Source of the DNA: Planctomycetaceae bacterium
GTDB lineage: Bacteria > Planctomycetota > Planctomycetia > Planctomycetales > Planctomycetaceae
NCBI GenBank assembly: GCA_020638955.1
Contig: JACKHO010000004.1
Coordinates: forward strand, 496,001-560,000
Length of the DNA stretch: 64,000 bases
Direction: 5' to 3'
The position numbers and the translations under genes were made by a program. Every line of letters starts with the position of its first letter. The stretch's first letter is position 1. Shown one piece after another: positions 8,354 to 16,828 of this stretch. The notes under the pieces are model-generated. The model searched no databases. It saw only the letters and a list, made by a program, of their open reading frames with translations, and was not told the origin of the DNA.

Positions 8354-9517
8354 ATGTCGATGGAAATTAAGGTTCCGGCAGTCGGTGAGTCCATCACCGA
8401 GGTGTTTATTGGTGAGTGGTACGTCAAACCGGGCGACTGGGTCGACATTGACCAGGAAATCGTCGGACTGGAGACCGACAAGGCCACCTTTGACGTTGTC
8501 GCCCCACAGGCCGGCACACTTGAGAAGGTCATCAAGAAAGCTGGTGACAAGGCCCAAATCGGCGAAGTCATTGCCGTGCTCAAACCAGGACCAGCCCCCG
8601 CTGGAACCAAGCCTGCCCCCAAGGCGGCTGATCAGGGGAGTGCACCCACTTCCGCACCGGCGTCTTCGGAATCAATTGTGATGCCAGCCGCTGCTCGCGC
8701 TGCGGCACAGGGTGGGATTAATCCCCAGGATGTCCGAGGAACCGGCCCCGGCGGTCGGATTCTGAAAGAAGATGTCCAGCGGGAACTCGAATCTCCAGCA
8801 GCATCCGACGGGGCTGCCCGCGAAACCCGACGCGTTCCGATGTCACCCATTCGGCAAACCATCGCGAAGCGTCTGGTTGAAGCGCAGCAGAACGCTGCGC
8901 TGCTGACGACATTCAACGAATGCGACTTGTCCGCCGTCAAACGTCTGCGGGAGCAGTATCAGGACGCCTTCGTAAAACGCCACGGCGTGAAACTCGGCTT
9001 CATGTCGTTCTTTGTGAAAGCCGTTGTGGAAGCCCTGAATGTCTACCCACAAGTCGGAGCACAAATTGACGGCACCGATTTGGTCTTCAAGAACTATGTG
9101 GACATTGGCATTGCCATCGGAGCCGGCAAAGGCCTCGTCGTTCCCGTGCTTCGCAACGCAGAACGGATGAGCTTCGCCCAAATCGAAAAGTCGATTGCCA
9201 ACTTCGCTGAACGGGCCAAGCAGAACAAGCTCGGTCTGGAAGATTTGGAAGGCGGCATTTTCACCATCACAAACGGTGGCGTGTACGGATCCCTGCTTTC
9301 GACACCCATTGTGAACCCACCGCAAAGTGGTGTGCTCGGCATGCACGGAATTGTCGACCGCCCCATTGCTGTGAACGGCCAGGTCGAAATCCGCCCCATG
9401 ATGTACCTCGCCCTTACCTACGACCACCGAGTCGTCGACGGCCGCGAAGCCGTTTCGTTTCTGAAACGCATCACCGAAGTCATCGAAGACCCGACACGGT
9501 TGATTCTTGAGGTGTAG
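8354..9517 (+). CDS. sucB: 2-oxoglutarate dehydrogenase E2, dihydrolipoamide succinyltransferase
   Basis: The E2 core of the oxoglutarate dehydrogenase complex (TCA cycle): it transfers succinyl from lipoyl to CoA. Domains in the 387 residues are a lipoyl domain (1-78; lipoylated Lys43 in ETDKATFDV), a Pro/Ala linker, an E1/E3-binding domain (about 105-145, MPAAARAAAQ then GPGGRILKEDV) and a catalytic domain with LTTFNECDLS and the active-site DHRVVDG (His358). GESITEV and the NECDLS form favour SucB over AceF. No sucA or lpd is adjacent. The ATG pair at 8354/8360 leaves the exact start open. Confidence 0.95.
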   Translation: MSMEIKVPAVGESITEVFIGEWYVKPGDWVDIDQEIVGLETDKATFDVVAPQAGTLEKVIKKAGDKAQIGEVIAVLKPGPAPAGTKPAPKAADQGSAPTSAPASSESIVMPAAARAAAQGGINPQDVRGTGPGGRILKEDVQRELESPAASDGAARETRRVPMSPIRQTIAKRLVEAQQNAALLTTFNECDLSAVKRLREQYQDAFVKRHGVKLGFMSFFVKAVVEALNVYPQVGAQIDGTDLVFKNYVDIGIAIGAGKGLVVPVLRNAERMSFAQIEKSIANFAERAKQNKLGLEDLEGGIFTITNGGVYGSLLSTPIVNPPQSGVLGMHGIVDRPIAVNGQVEIRPMMYLALTYDHRVVDGREAVSFLKRITEVIEDPTRLILEV

Positions 9518-9609
9518 TTGACCCGGCCTGCGGCCATCTGTCACCATCCCCTAGTTCGACTCCGGTCCCCGCCAAACGCCCCCAAAAAAGAAGCGTGGAA
9601 GAACTAGGC

Positions 9610-10710
9610 ATGTCGTCTGACGAATCTAAGCTCCGAATGCTCGCAGACCGTGCAGGTCGGCAATGGCCGGCACTGTTTGAAGCCCAACGCCAAGCCTTGG
9701 AAGTGAAAGAAATAATCGAGAAAGCGATCCAGTCCAACCTTGGCAGCCTTGGCGAAGACTTGGATTTGGTACTGCTTGGCTCGCTCGCAAGGAAAGAATG
9801 GACCAGTGGGAGTGACGTAGACTGGCTCCTCTTGGTCGATGGTCAGTCCAGCCCTGAACATCAGGAATATGCACACAAAATTCCTCGAATTCTGTCCGAT
9901 ATTGAGTATAGCGGTGAACGCTTGCGGGCGCCAGGCAATACTGGAGTCTTCGGACGGTTAGTATTCAGTCACGATCTCGTTCATCTGGTTGGTGGGGACA
10001 CTGATTCGAATCATAACCTCACTCGACGAATGCTTCTTCTCCTTGAGTCAACGCCAGCACGCGTCGACGCGAGATCTGGAAACGCTTGGACCAGAGTCCT
10101 CACTCAGATCATCAAACGCTACATTGAAAATGCCCGGAGATTCCAGGATGAGGGGTTCGATGTTCCTCGATTCTTGCTGAATGACGTCATCAGGTTCTGG
10201 CGCACCATGTGCGTGGACTTTGCATGGAAGGAGTGGGAACAAGGCGAGAAGAAGTGGGCAATTCGAAATGTAAAATTGCGAATGTCTCGCAAGTTGATTT
10301 TTGTCGCAGGACTGCTCGCAACACTGGCAAGTGACTGGCTGTTCCCTACGGAAGTTGGCGCACACTTGGGCAAGATGCAGGGCGCTTATGATCGAGAAAT
10401 GTCGAAATTCCGAACGTTGCTTTTCAGTTTTTTGTCGCCCGCTGAAATTGTCGCGACGGCTTGCATCAACGCCCAGCTTGATGACCTCGCGGTAGACCTG
10501 TTTACCCACTATGACCAGTTCCTGGAAATGATTGGCACCGTTTCGACTAGAAAGCATTTAGAGGAATTGAAGCAGGAGGATCACGCTGAAGACGATACTT
10601 TTCAGGAGTTTCGACAAAACAGCCATCGATTTCAGGGCGTATTAGAGAGTATGTTCTTCGATCCGGTATCGCCGTTTTCGGCGCGAACAAGGAAGTACGG
10701 TCTTTTCTAA
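9610..10710 (+). CDS. Nucleotidyltransferase-fold protein, first gene of a coupled pair
   Basis: A 366-residue soluble protein. Its N-terminal third carries a polymerase-beta-type nucleotidyltransferase signature: GSLARKEWTSGSDVDWLLLV, i.e. GS-x11-DVD, with both first metal aspartates present; a third acidic residue may lie in the later FSHDLVHLVGGD strand. The C-terminal two thirds are helical (TRVLTQIIKRYIENARRF; FLLNDVIRFWRTM) and unrecognised, so the nucleotide donor and target are unknown. The stop codon TAA shares its last base with the next ATG (TAATG), implying translational coupling. DNA here is visibly AT-richer than in flanking sucB. Start 9610 is chosen with GGAAG upstream; GTG 9595 is an alternative. 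Confidence 0.82.
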   Translation: MSSDESKLRMLADRAGRQWPALFEAQRQALEVKEIIEKAIQSNLGSLGEDLDLVLLGSLARKEWTSGSDVDWLLLVDGQSSPEHQEYAHKIPRILSDIEYSGERLRAPGNTGVFGRLVFSHDLVHLVGGDTDSNHNLTRRMLLLLESTPARVDARSGNAWTRVLTQIIKRYIENARRFQDEGFDVPRFLLNDVIRFWRTMCVDFAWKEWEQGEKKWAIRNVKLRMSRKLIFVAGLLATLASDWLFPTEVGAHLGKMQGAYDREMSKFRTLLFSFLSPAEIVATACINAQLDDLAVDLFTHYDQFLEMIGTVSTRKHLEELKQEDHAEDDTFQEFRQNSHRFQGVLESMFFDPVSPFSARTRKYGLF

Positions 10711-11393
10711 TGGTTATTGGATTTTCAACTGGCAGTTTGGCTTTGGGTGATTTTCGCCGCGGTGTCTCACTCGTTGAAAATCGCGTGTTGAACGCGATTG
10801 AATTATCGGCATTGCGGGAAGACGAGGTCGCAGAACTTGTCAACGGGATCGACTCGCTCGATCTTGACTCCTACGACTACATTTCTGTGCACGCTCCGAG
10901 CCGTTTGGCAAAAACGACGGAAGATGAACTCGCCAGAACTCTGGCGCCAGTTTTTCAGCGCCGTTGGAATGTTGTTATTCACCCCGACGTGATCAAGACT
11001 CCCACGGTTTGGCGACCGTATGGCGAACTGGTATGTATTGAGAACATGGATAAACGGAAGCCGTGTGGTCGTACGGCCAGTGAGCTTGACGTCTGCTTCC
11101 GAGACTTGCCCAACGCATCACTCTGCTTCGATGTCGCACATGCACGGCAGATTGATCCCACAATGCTCGAAGCCAAAGAGATCCTGGTGCGACATGGTCA
11201 TCGCTTGAGGCAAGTTCACTTGAGCTCGCTCGCATCTTCCAGTCGCCATGAACCGCTGGGATTCGGAATGAAACTGGCCTACGATCGAATTTCACATCTT
11301 ATCGACAAATCAATTCCAGTGATTTTAGAGACGCCCGTCGACCCGGCGCACATTGATGAGCAGCTTCGATGGGCTAAAGAAATCGCAGGTTAG
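10710..11393 (+). CDS. TIM-barrel (xylose isomerase / endonuclease IV-like) protein
   Basis: A 227-residue single-domain TIM barrel beginning MVIGFSTGSLALGDF. Residues that could form the metal centre of this superfamily occur in barrel order: His in ISVHAPSR, Glu in VCIENMDKR, Asp/His in LCFDVAHARQ, His in RQVHLSS, His in SRHEPLG and Glu in VILETPVD. It is therefore probably an active isomerase, epimerase or phosphoesterase rather than a relic. It overlaps the preceding nucleotidyltransferase gene by one base and shares its AT-richer composition, so the two very likely act together. The substrate is unknown. Confidence 0.82.
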   Translation: MVIGFSTGSLALGDFRRGVSLVENRVLNAIELSALREDEVAELVNGIDSLDLDSYDYISVHAPSRLAKTTEDELARTLAPVFQRRWNVVIHPDVIKTPTVWRPYGELVCIENMDKRKPCGRTASELDVCFRDLPNASLCFDVAHARQIDPTMLEAKEILVRHGHRLRQVHLSSLASSSRHEPLGFGMKLAYDRISHLIDKSIPVILETPVDPAHIDEQLRWAKEIAG

Positions 11394-11581
11394 CGAGCCC
11401 GCTTTTTCTCAGCGAACTCTGGGTTATTCCCAATTCTCACGATTGGCGGCACTTCCGGTCGAAATGGAAGTCTTGTCCTGGGTCTTTTCTCGCAAGCGGC
11501 GCCTTGGCTTGCAGGCCAATTGCGGCTCCTTCATAGTGGTGGTTCGTTGTTCATTCGCGAACTCACTAGGACGGAATTCAC

Positions 11582-13042
11582 ATGACTGAGCCTCAATCTC
11601 AAAGTCGACGGACGTTTCTTTCTCATTGCGGAACTTCGCTGGCAGTGGGAGCATTGCAGGCCGGTTTGCTGAATGCAGCGGACGAGAAGGCTGCCTGCTT
11701 TCAGGCCATGGGAACTCGCGTGGGGGATGTGACTTCGAGTACCGCCATTGTCTGGGCTCGGGTAACACAGCATCCGGAGCGGAATAATGAGGGGCTGCTC
11801 ATTCCGGGGCGGGCGAATGGAAAAAAGGAACTGCCGGAAGTCACGGTGCCAGTCCCCGAACTGGAAGGAGCGTGTCCCGGTCAGCAGGGAGAGGTTCGCA
11901 TCCGTTATGGTTTAAAAGAAGACCTGAGCGATGCCAAATCAACCGGCTGGGCTGCTGTCGATGAAAAGTCCGACTTCATTCATCAGTTTCATCTAACAGG
12001 GCTGAAGAGTGGTCAGCAGTACTACTACGCCAGTGACGTTCGCGAGAACGCCGAGAGCCAGGTGTATTTACGTCCTGGACGCTTCCGCACCGCACCAGAA
12101 CCGGGCGATGTGGCCGAGGTGCGGTTTTGTGTGATGACCTGTCAGGGGTACCCCGACCGGGGACATCCCGACGGGCATCCAATTTATCCTGCCATGGGGG
12201 AATACAATCCCGACTTCACGTCGCTGACGGGCGACCTCGTCTACTACGACAACGACTTGCCGAGAGCGGTGACGCCGGAACTGGGGCAGTATCACTGGCA
12301 GCGAATGTTCAGCCTTCCACGACTTGTTGAATTCAATTCGAACCACTCGACCTACTGGCTCAAGGACGACCACGACACGTTGAAGAACGACTCGTGGCCC
12401 GGAGCGAAAATGGGGACGTTCGACTTCGTTACGGGACAGGAGATTTTCCGCCAGCAGGCTCCCATGCAGGACGGCCCGGCATACCGCACGTTCCGCTGGG
12501 GGAAGGACCTGCAAATCTGGCTGTCGGACGGACGCGATTACCGTTCACCGAACAACATGCCCGATGGTCCCAAGAAAACCATTTGGGGCGAGGAGCAAAA
12601 GGCCTGGTTCAAGCAGACCGTGCAGGAGAGTGACGCCGCGTGGAAAATTCTCATCAGCCCCACGCCATTTGTCGGTCCCGACCGTACAGGCAAGAACGAC
12701 AATCACGCCAACGGCGGATTCACCCACGAAGGTGATGAACTCAGGCACTGGATTCGGGAGTACACCCAAGGCAATTTCGCCGTCATTTGTGGTGATCGTC
12801 ACTGGCAGTACCACTCCATTCATCCCGAAACAGGACTGCATGAATTCAGTGTCGGTGCGGCCAGTAACGAGCACGCAGGCGGTACGCCGGGCCTGAATCC
12901 TGAGTACCATCAGTTTCACCGAGTAAAGGGGGGATTCCTCTCCGTACATGTGTTCCGCGAAGGCGACAAACCGCGAGCTACGTTTGAACACCGCGACATT
13001 GACGGGGCTGTGGTCTACAGTTACACGTTCAAACAGCAGTAA
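11582..13042 (+). CDS. Tat-exported PhoD-like metallophosphatase
   Basis: A 486-residue protein with a twin-arginine signal (QSRRTFLSHCGTSLAVGAL). It has an N-terminal fibronectin-like region (TSSTAIVWARVTQ, about 40-160) then a PhoD-type calcineurin-like phosphatase domain: FCVMTCQGYPD, SLTGDLVYYDND, YWLKDDHDTLKNDSW, LQIWLSDGRDYRSPN and VICGDRHWQYHS. Expected to hydrolyse phosphodiesters or monoesters outside the cytoplasm using Ca/Fe-type metals. AGGACGG lies about 8 nt upstream. The esterase gene follows after 54 nt and may be cotranscribed. It is not closely similar to the second PhoD-like protein at 49.6 kb. Confidence 0.88.
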   Translation: MTEPQSQSRRTFLSHCGTSLAVGALQAGLLNAADEKAACFQAMGTRVGDVTSSTAIVWARVTQHPERNNEGLLIPGRANGKKELPEVTVPVPELEGACPGQQGEVRIRYGLKEDLSDAKSTGWAAVDEKSDFIHQFHLTGLKSGQQYYYASDVRENAESQVYLRPGRFRTAPEPGDVAEVRFCVMTCQGYPDRGHPDGHPIYPAMGEYNPDFTSLTGDLVYYDNDLPRAVTPELGQYHWQRMFSLPRLVEFNSNHSTYWLKDDHDTLKNDSWPGAKMGTFDFVTGQEIFRQQAPMQDGPAYRTFRWGKDLQIWLSDGRDYRSPNNMPDGPKKTIWGEEQKAWFKQTVQESDAAWKILISPTPFVGPDRTGKNDNHANGGFTHEGDELRHWIREYTQGNFAVICGDRHWQYHSIHPETGLHEFSVGAASNEHAGGTPGLNPEYHQFHRVKGGFLSVHVFREGDKPRATFEHRDIDGAVVYSYTFKQQ

Positions 13043-13096
13043 CACTTGGCAGTCGCACGTCGATGCCAGCTCTATCGAATCCAGCAGATTAACAAC

Positions 13097-14983
13097 ATGA
13101 AGTCTCTTCTTTCGCTTTCTTTCATTCTGGTTGCAGCAACGCTTACTGCAGCGGAGCCAGAAACTCTTCCTCCACTGCAGGACGGAAAGGCACCGTCCAA
13201 CTTCAGCGAAATGTGGGCGGGATTTGATCCTCGCGTCGAACCACTGGAGGTCGAGGTCCTGCACGAGTGGGAAGAAGACGGAGTGGTCCTCCGCGTCGTG
13301 CGTATTCGCATCGGCGTGTTTAAAGGTAAGGTCGCGAAGCTGGCCGCGATTTATGGCTTTCCGCAATCTGCGAGCGACACTAAAGAACGGCTCCCTGGCC
13401 TGCTGCAAGTTCACGGTGGCGGACAATACGCCGATCACAAGGCCTGCCTGACGAATGCCCAGCGAGGTTATGCGACGGTATCCATCGCGTGGGCGGGAAG
13501 AATTAGTTCGCCTGAATACCGGGTGACTCCCGCGGAAGTACAGCTGTTCTGGGAGGGCAAGACCGATGACCCCAATTACCGACTGACCACCGACTGGGGT
13601 GCCGTTGATGGTTACCATGCCCCCGGACGTAATGCTGGAAATCAGTTTCCCAGTGCAATGCCGGCAGCATGGACGTTGGATGCTGTCGAATCACCGCGCA
13701 ACAGTGGCTGGTTTCTCTGCGCGCTATCGGCGAGGCGAGCGCTGACATTTCTGGAACAGCAACCGGAAGTCGATCCGCGTCGACTCGGCGTCTACGGACA
13801 TTCCATGGGAGGCAAGCTGACAGTGCTGACGTCGGTTGATGAGCGGGTCAAAGCCGCCGCTCCCTCCTGCGGCGGAATCAGCGACCGGTACAACAGCAGT
13901 CCGCTGTTTAATGCCACGCTGGGAGATGATGTCAGCCTGCGTGAAATCTCCTGTCCGATTTTCTTCCTCAGCCCTTCGAACGATTTCCATGGCCGCATTG
14001 GCGATTTGCCCGACGCCGTTCACGAAATCCAGAGCAAAGACTGGCGGGTGACCTGTTCGCCGCATCACAACCATCAGGACACGCCTGAATATGAAGTGGC
14101 CACACAGTTGTGGTTCGATCAACATCTCAAAGGGACGTTTTCAGTTCCTCAAGCGCCGCGTGCGAAGTTGCAGTTGGAAACCAACGATGGCGTTCCGCAG
14201 CTTGTCGTCAAGCCAGACACGTCTCGCGAAATCCTCTCGATTGACGTCTTCTACACGCAGCACGGAAAACCAAATGAGCAACCGGAGGATCGTGAGGATA
14301 CGATGCACCGTTTCTGGCATTGTGTTTCGCCCAAGAAGATCAACGGGGAATGGACGGCGGCTTTGCCCCTCACATCAACCGACAAGCCGCTGTGGGTTTA
14401 CGCCAACGTGCTCTACAAACTCGATGAGCCGATTACTGGCGCCGGGTATTACTACGGAATCTACACGGCGGATTCGTTTAATCTGTCCTCAGTGATGAAC
14501 GTCGCCTCACCCGATGAACTGCAGGCGGCTAACGTGTCGGCAGCGCAAATGCCTTCGCGACTCATTGAAAACTTCGAGGGAGAATGGCAAAAGGAGTGGT
14601 TCTCATATGGGCGCAGTGAATGGTCGCTCATGACACACAAACTGCGGGATGCGACATGGGCCGCACCAGAGGGTGCGCGGCTTGCATTCGATGTGAAGTC
14701 GGAATCGCCTAACAAGCTCGTCGTTTTGCTCGACGACTATGCCGCTGTCATTGAACTGAGTGGTGGTTCAGACTGGCAGCATGTGGAACTCACGCTTAAC
14801 GACATCAGGAACTATGCCGAGGAATCGCTTCCTAATTGGAACAGCGTGCGGCTATTGAAGCTGACCGCTGCGGAGCATCTGCGACCGGCACGAGGACAGC
14901 AGGGAGAGTTGCGTGTGGTAGGAGCTCACTGGAAAGGTGAGCCGCCTGTGTTTCAAAATCTTCGCTGGCAGACAGCTGAATAG
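13097..14983 (+). CDS. Secreted alpha/beta-hydrolase (acetylxylan-esterase/dienelactone-hydrolase type)
   Basis: A 628-residue exported protein with a Sec signal (MKSLLSLSFILVAATLTAAE). The hydrolase core has the oxyanion region LLQVHGGGQ, the nucleophile elbow GVYGHSMGG, a candidate acid in FFLSPSNDFHG and a catalytic His in HHNHQDTPE. About 280 C-terminal residues form additional beta-rich domains (LIENFEGEWQKEWFSYGRSE onward resembles a carbohydrate-binding jelly-roll). Probably deacetylates or de-esterifies polysaccharides. The ATG at 13097 begins the signal peptide; the frame is open from 13046 but without a sensible N-terminus. The cupin and TspO genes follow closely. Confidence 0.85.
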   Translation: MKSLLSLSFILVAATLTAAEPETLPPLQDGKAPSNFSEMWAGFDPRVEPLEVEVLHEWEEDGVVLRVVRIRIGVFKGKVAKLAAIYGFPQSASDTKERLPGLLQVHGGGQYADHKACLTNAQRGYATVSIAWAGRISSPEYRVTPAEVQLFWEGKTDDPNYRLTTDWGAVDGYHAPGRNAGNQFPSAMPAAWTLDAVESPRNSGWFLCALSARRALTFLEQQPEVDPRRLGVYGHSMGGKLTVLTSVDERVKAAAPSCGGISDRYNSSPLFNATLGDDVSLREISCPIFFLSPSNDFHGRIGDLPDAVHEIQSKDWRVTCSPHHNHQDTPEYEVATQLWFDQHLKGTFSVPQAPRAKLQLETNDGVPQLVVKPDTSREILSIDVFYTQHGKPNEQPEDREDTMHRFWHCVSPKKINGEWTAALPLTSTDKPLWVYANVLYKLDEPITGAGYYYGIYTADSFNLSSVMNVASPDELQAANVSAAQMPSRLIENFEGEWQKEWFSYGRSEWSLMTHKLRDATWAAPEGARLAFDVKSESPNKLVVLLDDYAAVIELSGGSDWQHVELTLNDIRNYAEESLPNWNSVRLLKLTAAEHLRPARGQQGELRVVGAHWKGEPPVFQNLRWQTAE

Positions 14984-15007
14984 GGATTCCATTAGGAGGA
15001 TTTTGGA

Positions 15008-15289
15008 ATGAACCTCGACCGCCAACAAATTGCAGATGACTGGAACCGCCGGGGATTCAGTTGTGAGTTGTGGACCGACCCACCCGGCCAACGCTGGGAA
15101 AACTTCACGCATGCCACTGACGAAGTTGTCATTGTGCTGAGTGGCGAAATGGAATTCGAAGTCGAGGGTGTGCTGCATCATCCTGTGCCCGGAGAAGAAC
15201 TATTCATCCCGGCGCGTGCCGTTCATTCTGCGAGAAACATTGGAAACGAAACGGCGCGCTGGCTGTTTGGATACCATCAGGAGACATGA
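15008..15289 (+). CDS. Small cupin-domain protein
   Basis: A 93-residue single cupin. The conserved blocks are present: TDEVVIVLSGEMEFEVEG (motif 1 without the two usual histidines) and PGEELFIPARAVHSARNIG (motif 2 with His). AGGAGG-like AGGAGGA lies 7-13 nt upstream of the ATG. Its stop is 1 nt before the tspO start, and the esterase gene ends 24 nt upstream, so these three genes probably form an operon. Small cupins of this kind act as sugar/acid-binding or isomerising proteins; the specific role is unknown. Confidence 0.85.
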   Translation: MNLDRQQIADDWNRRGFSCELWTDPPGQRWENFTHATDEVVIVLSGEMEFEVEGVLHHPVPGEELFIPARAVHSARNIGNETARWLFGYHQET

Positions 15290-15290
15290 A

Positions 15291-15800
15291 GTGAATTCTA
15301 CAGGTCCAGTTGAGGGGAGAAGTAAAACCCAGAAGTGGGCAGCACTGCTGGCCTTTCTCATTGTCTGCCTGGGAGCTGGCGGACTCGGAGCGTTCGCGAC
15401 CAAGCCCGAGATTGATGGCTGGTATCGAACCATCGCCAAACCAACTTGGAATCCTCCCAACTGGGTATTCGGACCGGTATGGACGTCACTCTATGTCATG
15501 ATGGCCGTGGCAGCCTGGCTGGTATGGACAAGCGGCGACCTCAAGAAAACACGTTTGCCGCTCGGTCTGTTTGGACTGCAACTGGTCCTGAACGTGGCCT
15601 GGTCCTGGATCTTCTTCAATGCCCATCAAATTGGCTGGGCATTCTGTGAAATCCTCATTCTGTGGGGTTTAATTGCTGCCACCATTTTGTCGTTCTTGCC
15701 GCATTCAAAACTGGCAGGATGCCTGATGCTGCCCTATCTCGCGTGGGTGACATTCGCGAGCGTCCTGAATTTCACGCTGTGGAAACTGAATTCTCCGTAA
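15291..15800 (+). CDS. tspO: TspO/MBR family membrane protein
   Basis: A 169-residue protein with five transmembrane helices and the family pattern: WYRTIAKPTWNPPNWVFGPV, then LYVMMAVAAWLVW, LNVAWSWIFF and LPYLAWVTFASVLNFTLW. TspO proteins bind tetrapyrroles and cholesterol-like ligands and modulate stress responses. The start is GTG 15291, with GGAG (15280-15283) 7 nt upstream; the frame is also open further upstream, but that part overlaps the cupin gene and is not TspO-like. Only one base separates it from the cupin stop. Confidence 0.92.
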   Translation: MNSTGPVEGRSKTQKWAALLAFLIVCLGAGGLGAFATKPEIDGWYRTIAKPTWNPPNWVFGPVWTSLYVMMAVAAWLVWTSGDLKKTRLPLGLFGLQLVLNVAWSWIFFNAHQIGWAFCEILILWGLIAATILSFLPHSKLAGCLMLPYLAWVTFASVLNFTLWKLNSP

Positions 15801-15910
15801 GCTCAATGTCGACAGCGTCGCGACTCGTTTTGCCTTGAGGTATCGGAATGGTAATCTGTACGAAGAAATGACTGGCTTCATCACGATTACTTTGATTGGA
15901 ACAGAATCGA

Positions 15911-16756
15911 ATGAGAATTAAGCATCTTGCCTTCGGCGCCCTGCTCACGTTGGGGCTGACACTTTCGTCCTGTGCTCCTCAGCAGGATGCACCCGCGACT
16001 CCAATTGCCGAAGTAGAAGAAGTGACAGAACCGGTTTCTGATGAAACCGTTAGTAACTCCGAGCCAGCCGAAATGCCCAATGAGGGGGAGAAAACCGTGG
16101 AGAGTCATGAAGGTCAGGTCCTGCGGCATGCCGTCTTCTTCAAGTTCAAAGACGATGTTCCGCAGGAGCAAATCGATGAAGTCGTGCAGGCGTTTCGTGA
16201 CCTGCCCAACAAAATTCCAGAAATCATTGGCTTCCAGTGGGGCGTCAATAACAGCCCCGAAGGCTTCGACGCAGGTTTCACGCACGCGTTTCTGCTGACA
16301 TTCGCTGACGAAGCCGGACGGGCAGCCTATCTCCCACATGAGGCTCACAAAGCATTTGGGAAGGTACTCAGTGGAAAGAACGACAAAGTGTTCGTCATCG
16401 ATTACTGGGGAACACCGTACGAGCCGCTCGAAAAGGAATTGAAGCATTGCGTCTTCTTCAAGTTCAAGGAAGATGCCGCACCCGAAGACATTCGCAAAAT
16501 TGAGGACGGGTTTGCAGAGCTCCGCGGCAAGATTAGTGCGATCAAGGGCTATGAATGGGGTATCAACAACAGCCCCGAAAAGCACGACGCAGGATTCACG
16601 CACTGCTTCATGGTGACGTTTGATTCCGAAGAAGGTCGCGACGAATATTTGCCGCACCCCGACCACAAAGCATTTGTCGAGGTGCTCTTGCCACTGCTCG
16701 AGGAGCCGCGGGTCATCGACTTCTTGGCCGAAGGACCGCTGACTTTGAGTAATTGA
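15911..16756 (+). CDS. Lipoprotein with two tandem Dabb (stress-responsive alpha/beta barrel) domains
   Basis: A 281-residue lipoprotein: the signal peptide ends with lipobox LTLSSC, then an acidic Pro/Glu linker (to about residue 70). Two similar ~100-residue Dabb units follow: LRHAVFFKFKDDVP...DAGFTHAFLLTF and LKHCVFFKFKEDAA...DAGFTHCFMVTF. Both retain the N-terminal His and the shared WGxNNSPE segment. Dabb domains usually dimerise into a barrel; a tandem pair could fold into one barrel within a single chain, anchored to a membrane outside the cytoplasm. The start at 15911 gives the lipoprotein signal. No catalytic function is claimed. Confidence 0.87.
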   Translation: MRIKHLAFGALLTLGLTLSSCAPQQDAPATPIAEVEEVTEPVSDETVSNSEPAEMPNEGEKTVESHEGQVLRHAVFFKFKDDVPQEQIDEVVQAFRDLPNKIPEIIGFQWGVNNSPEGFDAGFTHAFLLTFADEAGRAAYLPHEAHKAFGKVLSGKNDKVFVIDYWGTPYEPLEKELKHCVFFKFKEDAAPEDIRKIEDGFAELRGKISAIKGYEWGINNSPEKHDAGFTHCFMVTFDSEEGRDEYLPHPDHKAFVEVLLPLLEEPRVIDFLAEGPLTLSN

Positions 16757-16762
16757 GAAGAG

Positions 16763-16794
16763 AGTAGATAGTGGGTGGTTGGTAGTGGGTAGGG
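16763..16794. repeat. GTGGGTA-rich intergenic repeat, copy 1
   Basis: A purine-rich tract built of AGTGGGT/GGTAGT units, lying just after the Dabb gene. A nearly identical 32-bp tract occurs at 54750-54781, also intergenic. Read on the other strand it is a TACCCACTACC tract. No gene is affected. Confidence 0.6.
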
Positions 16795-16828
16795 CGAGCA
16801 AGACATGCTCTCCTCCCCGCTTATCAAC

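Noticed and set aside
8843..9547. 234-codon minus-strand frame
   Set aside because: It is antisense to the catalytic domain of sucB.
12545..13618. 357-codon minus-strand open frame
   Set aside because: It crosses two well-supported plus-strand genes (PhoD-like and esterase) and has no domain pattern.
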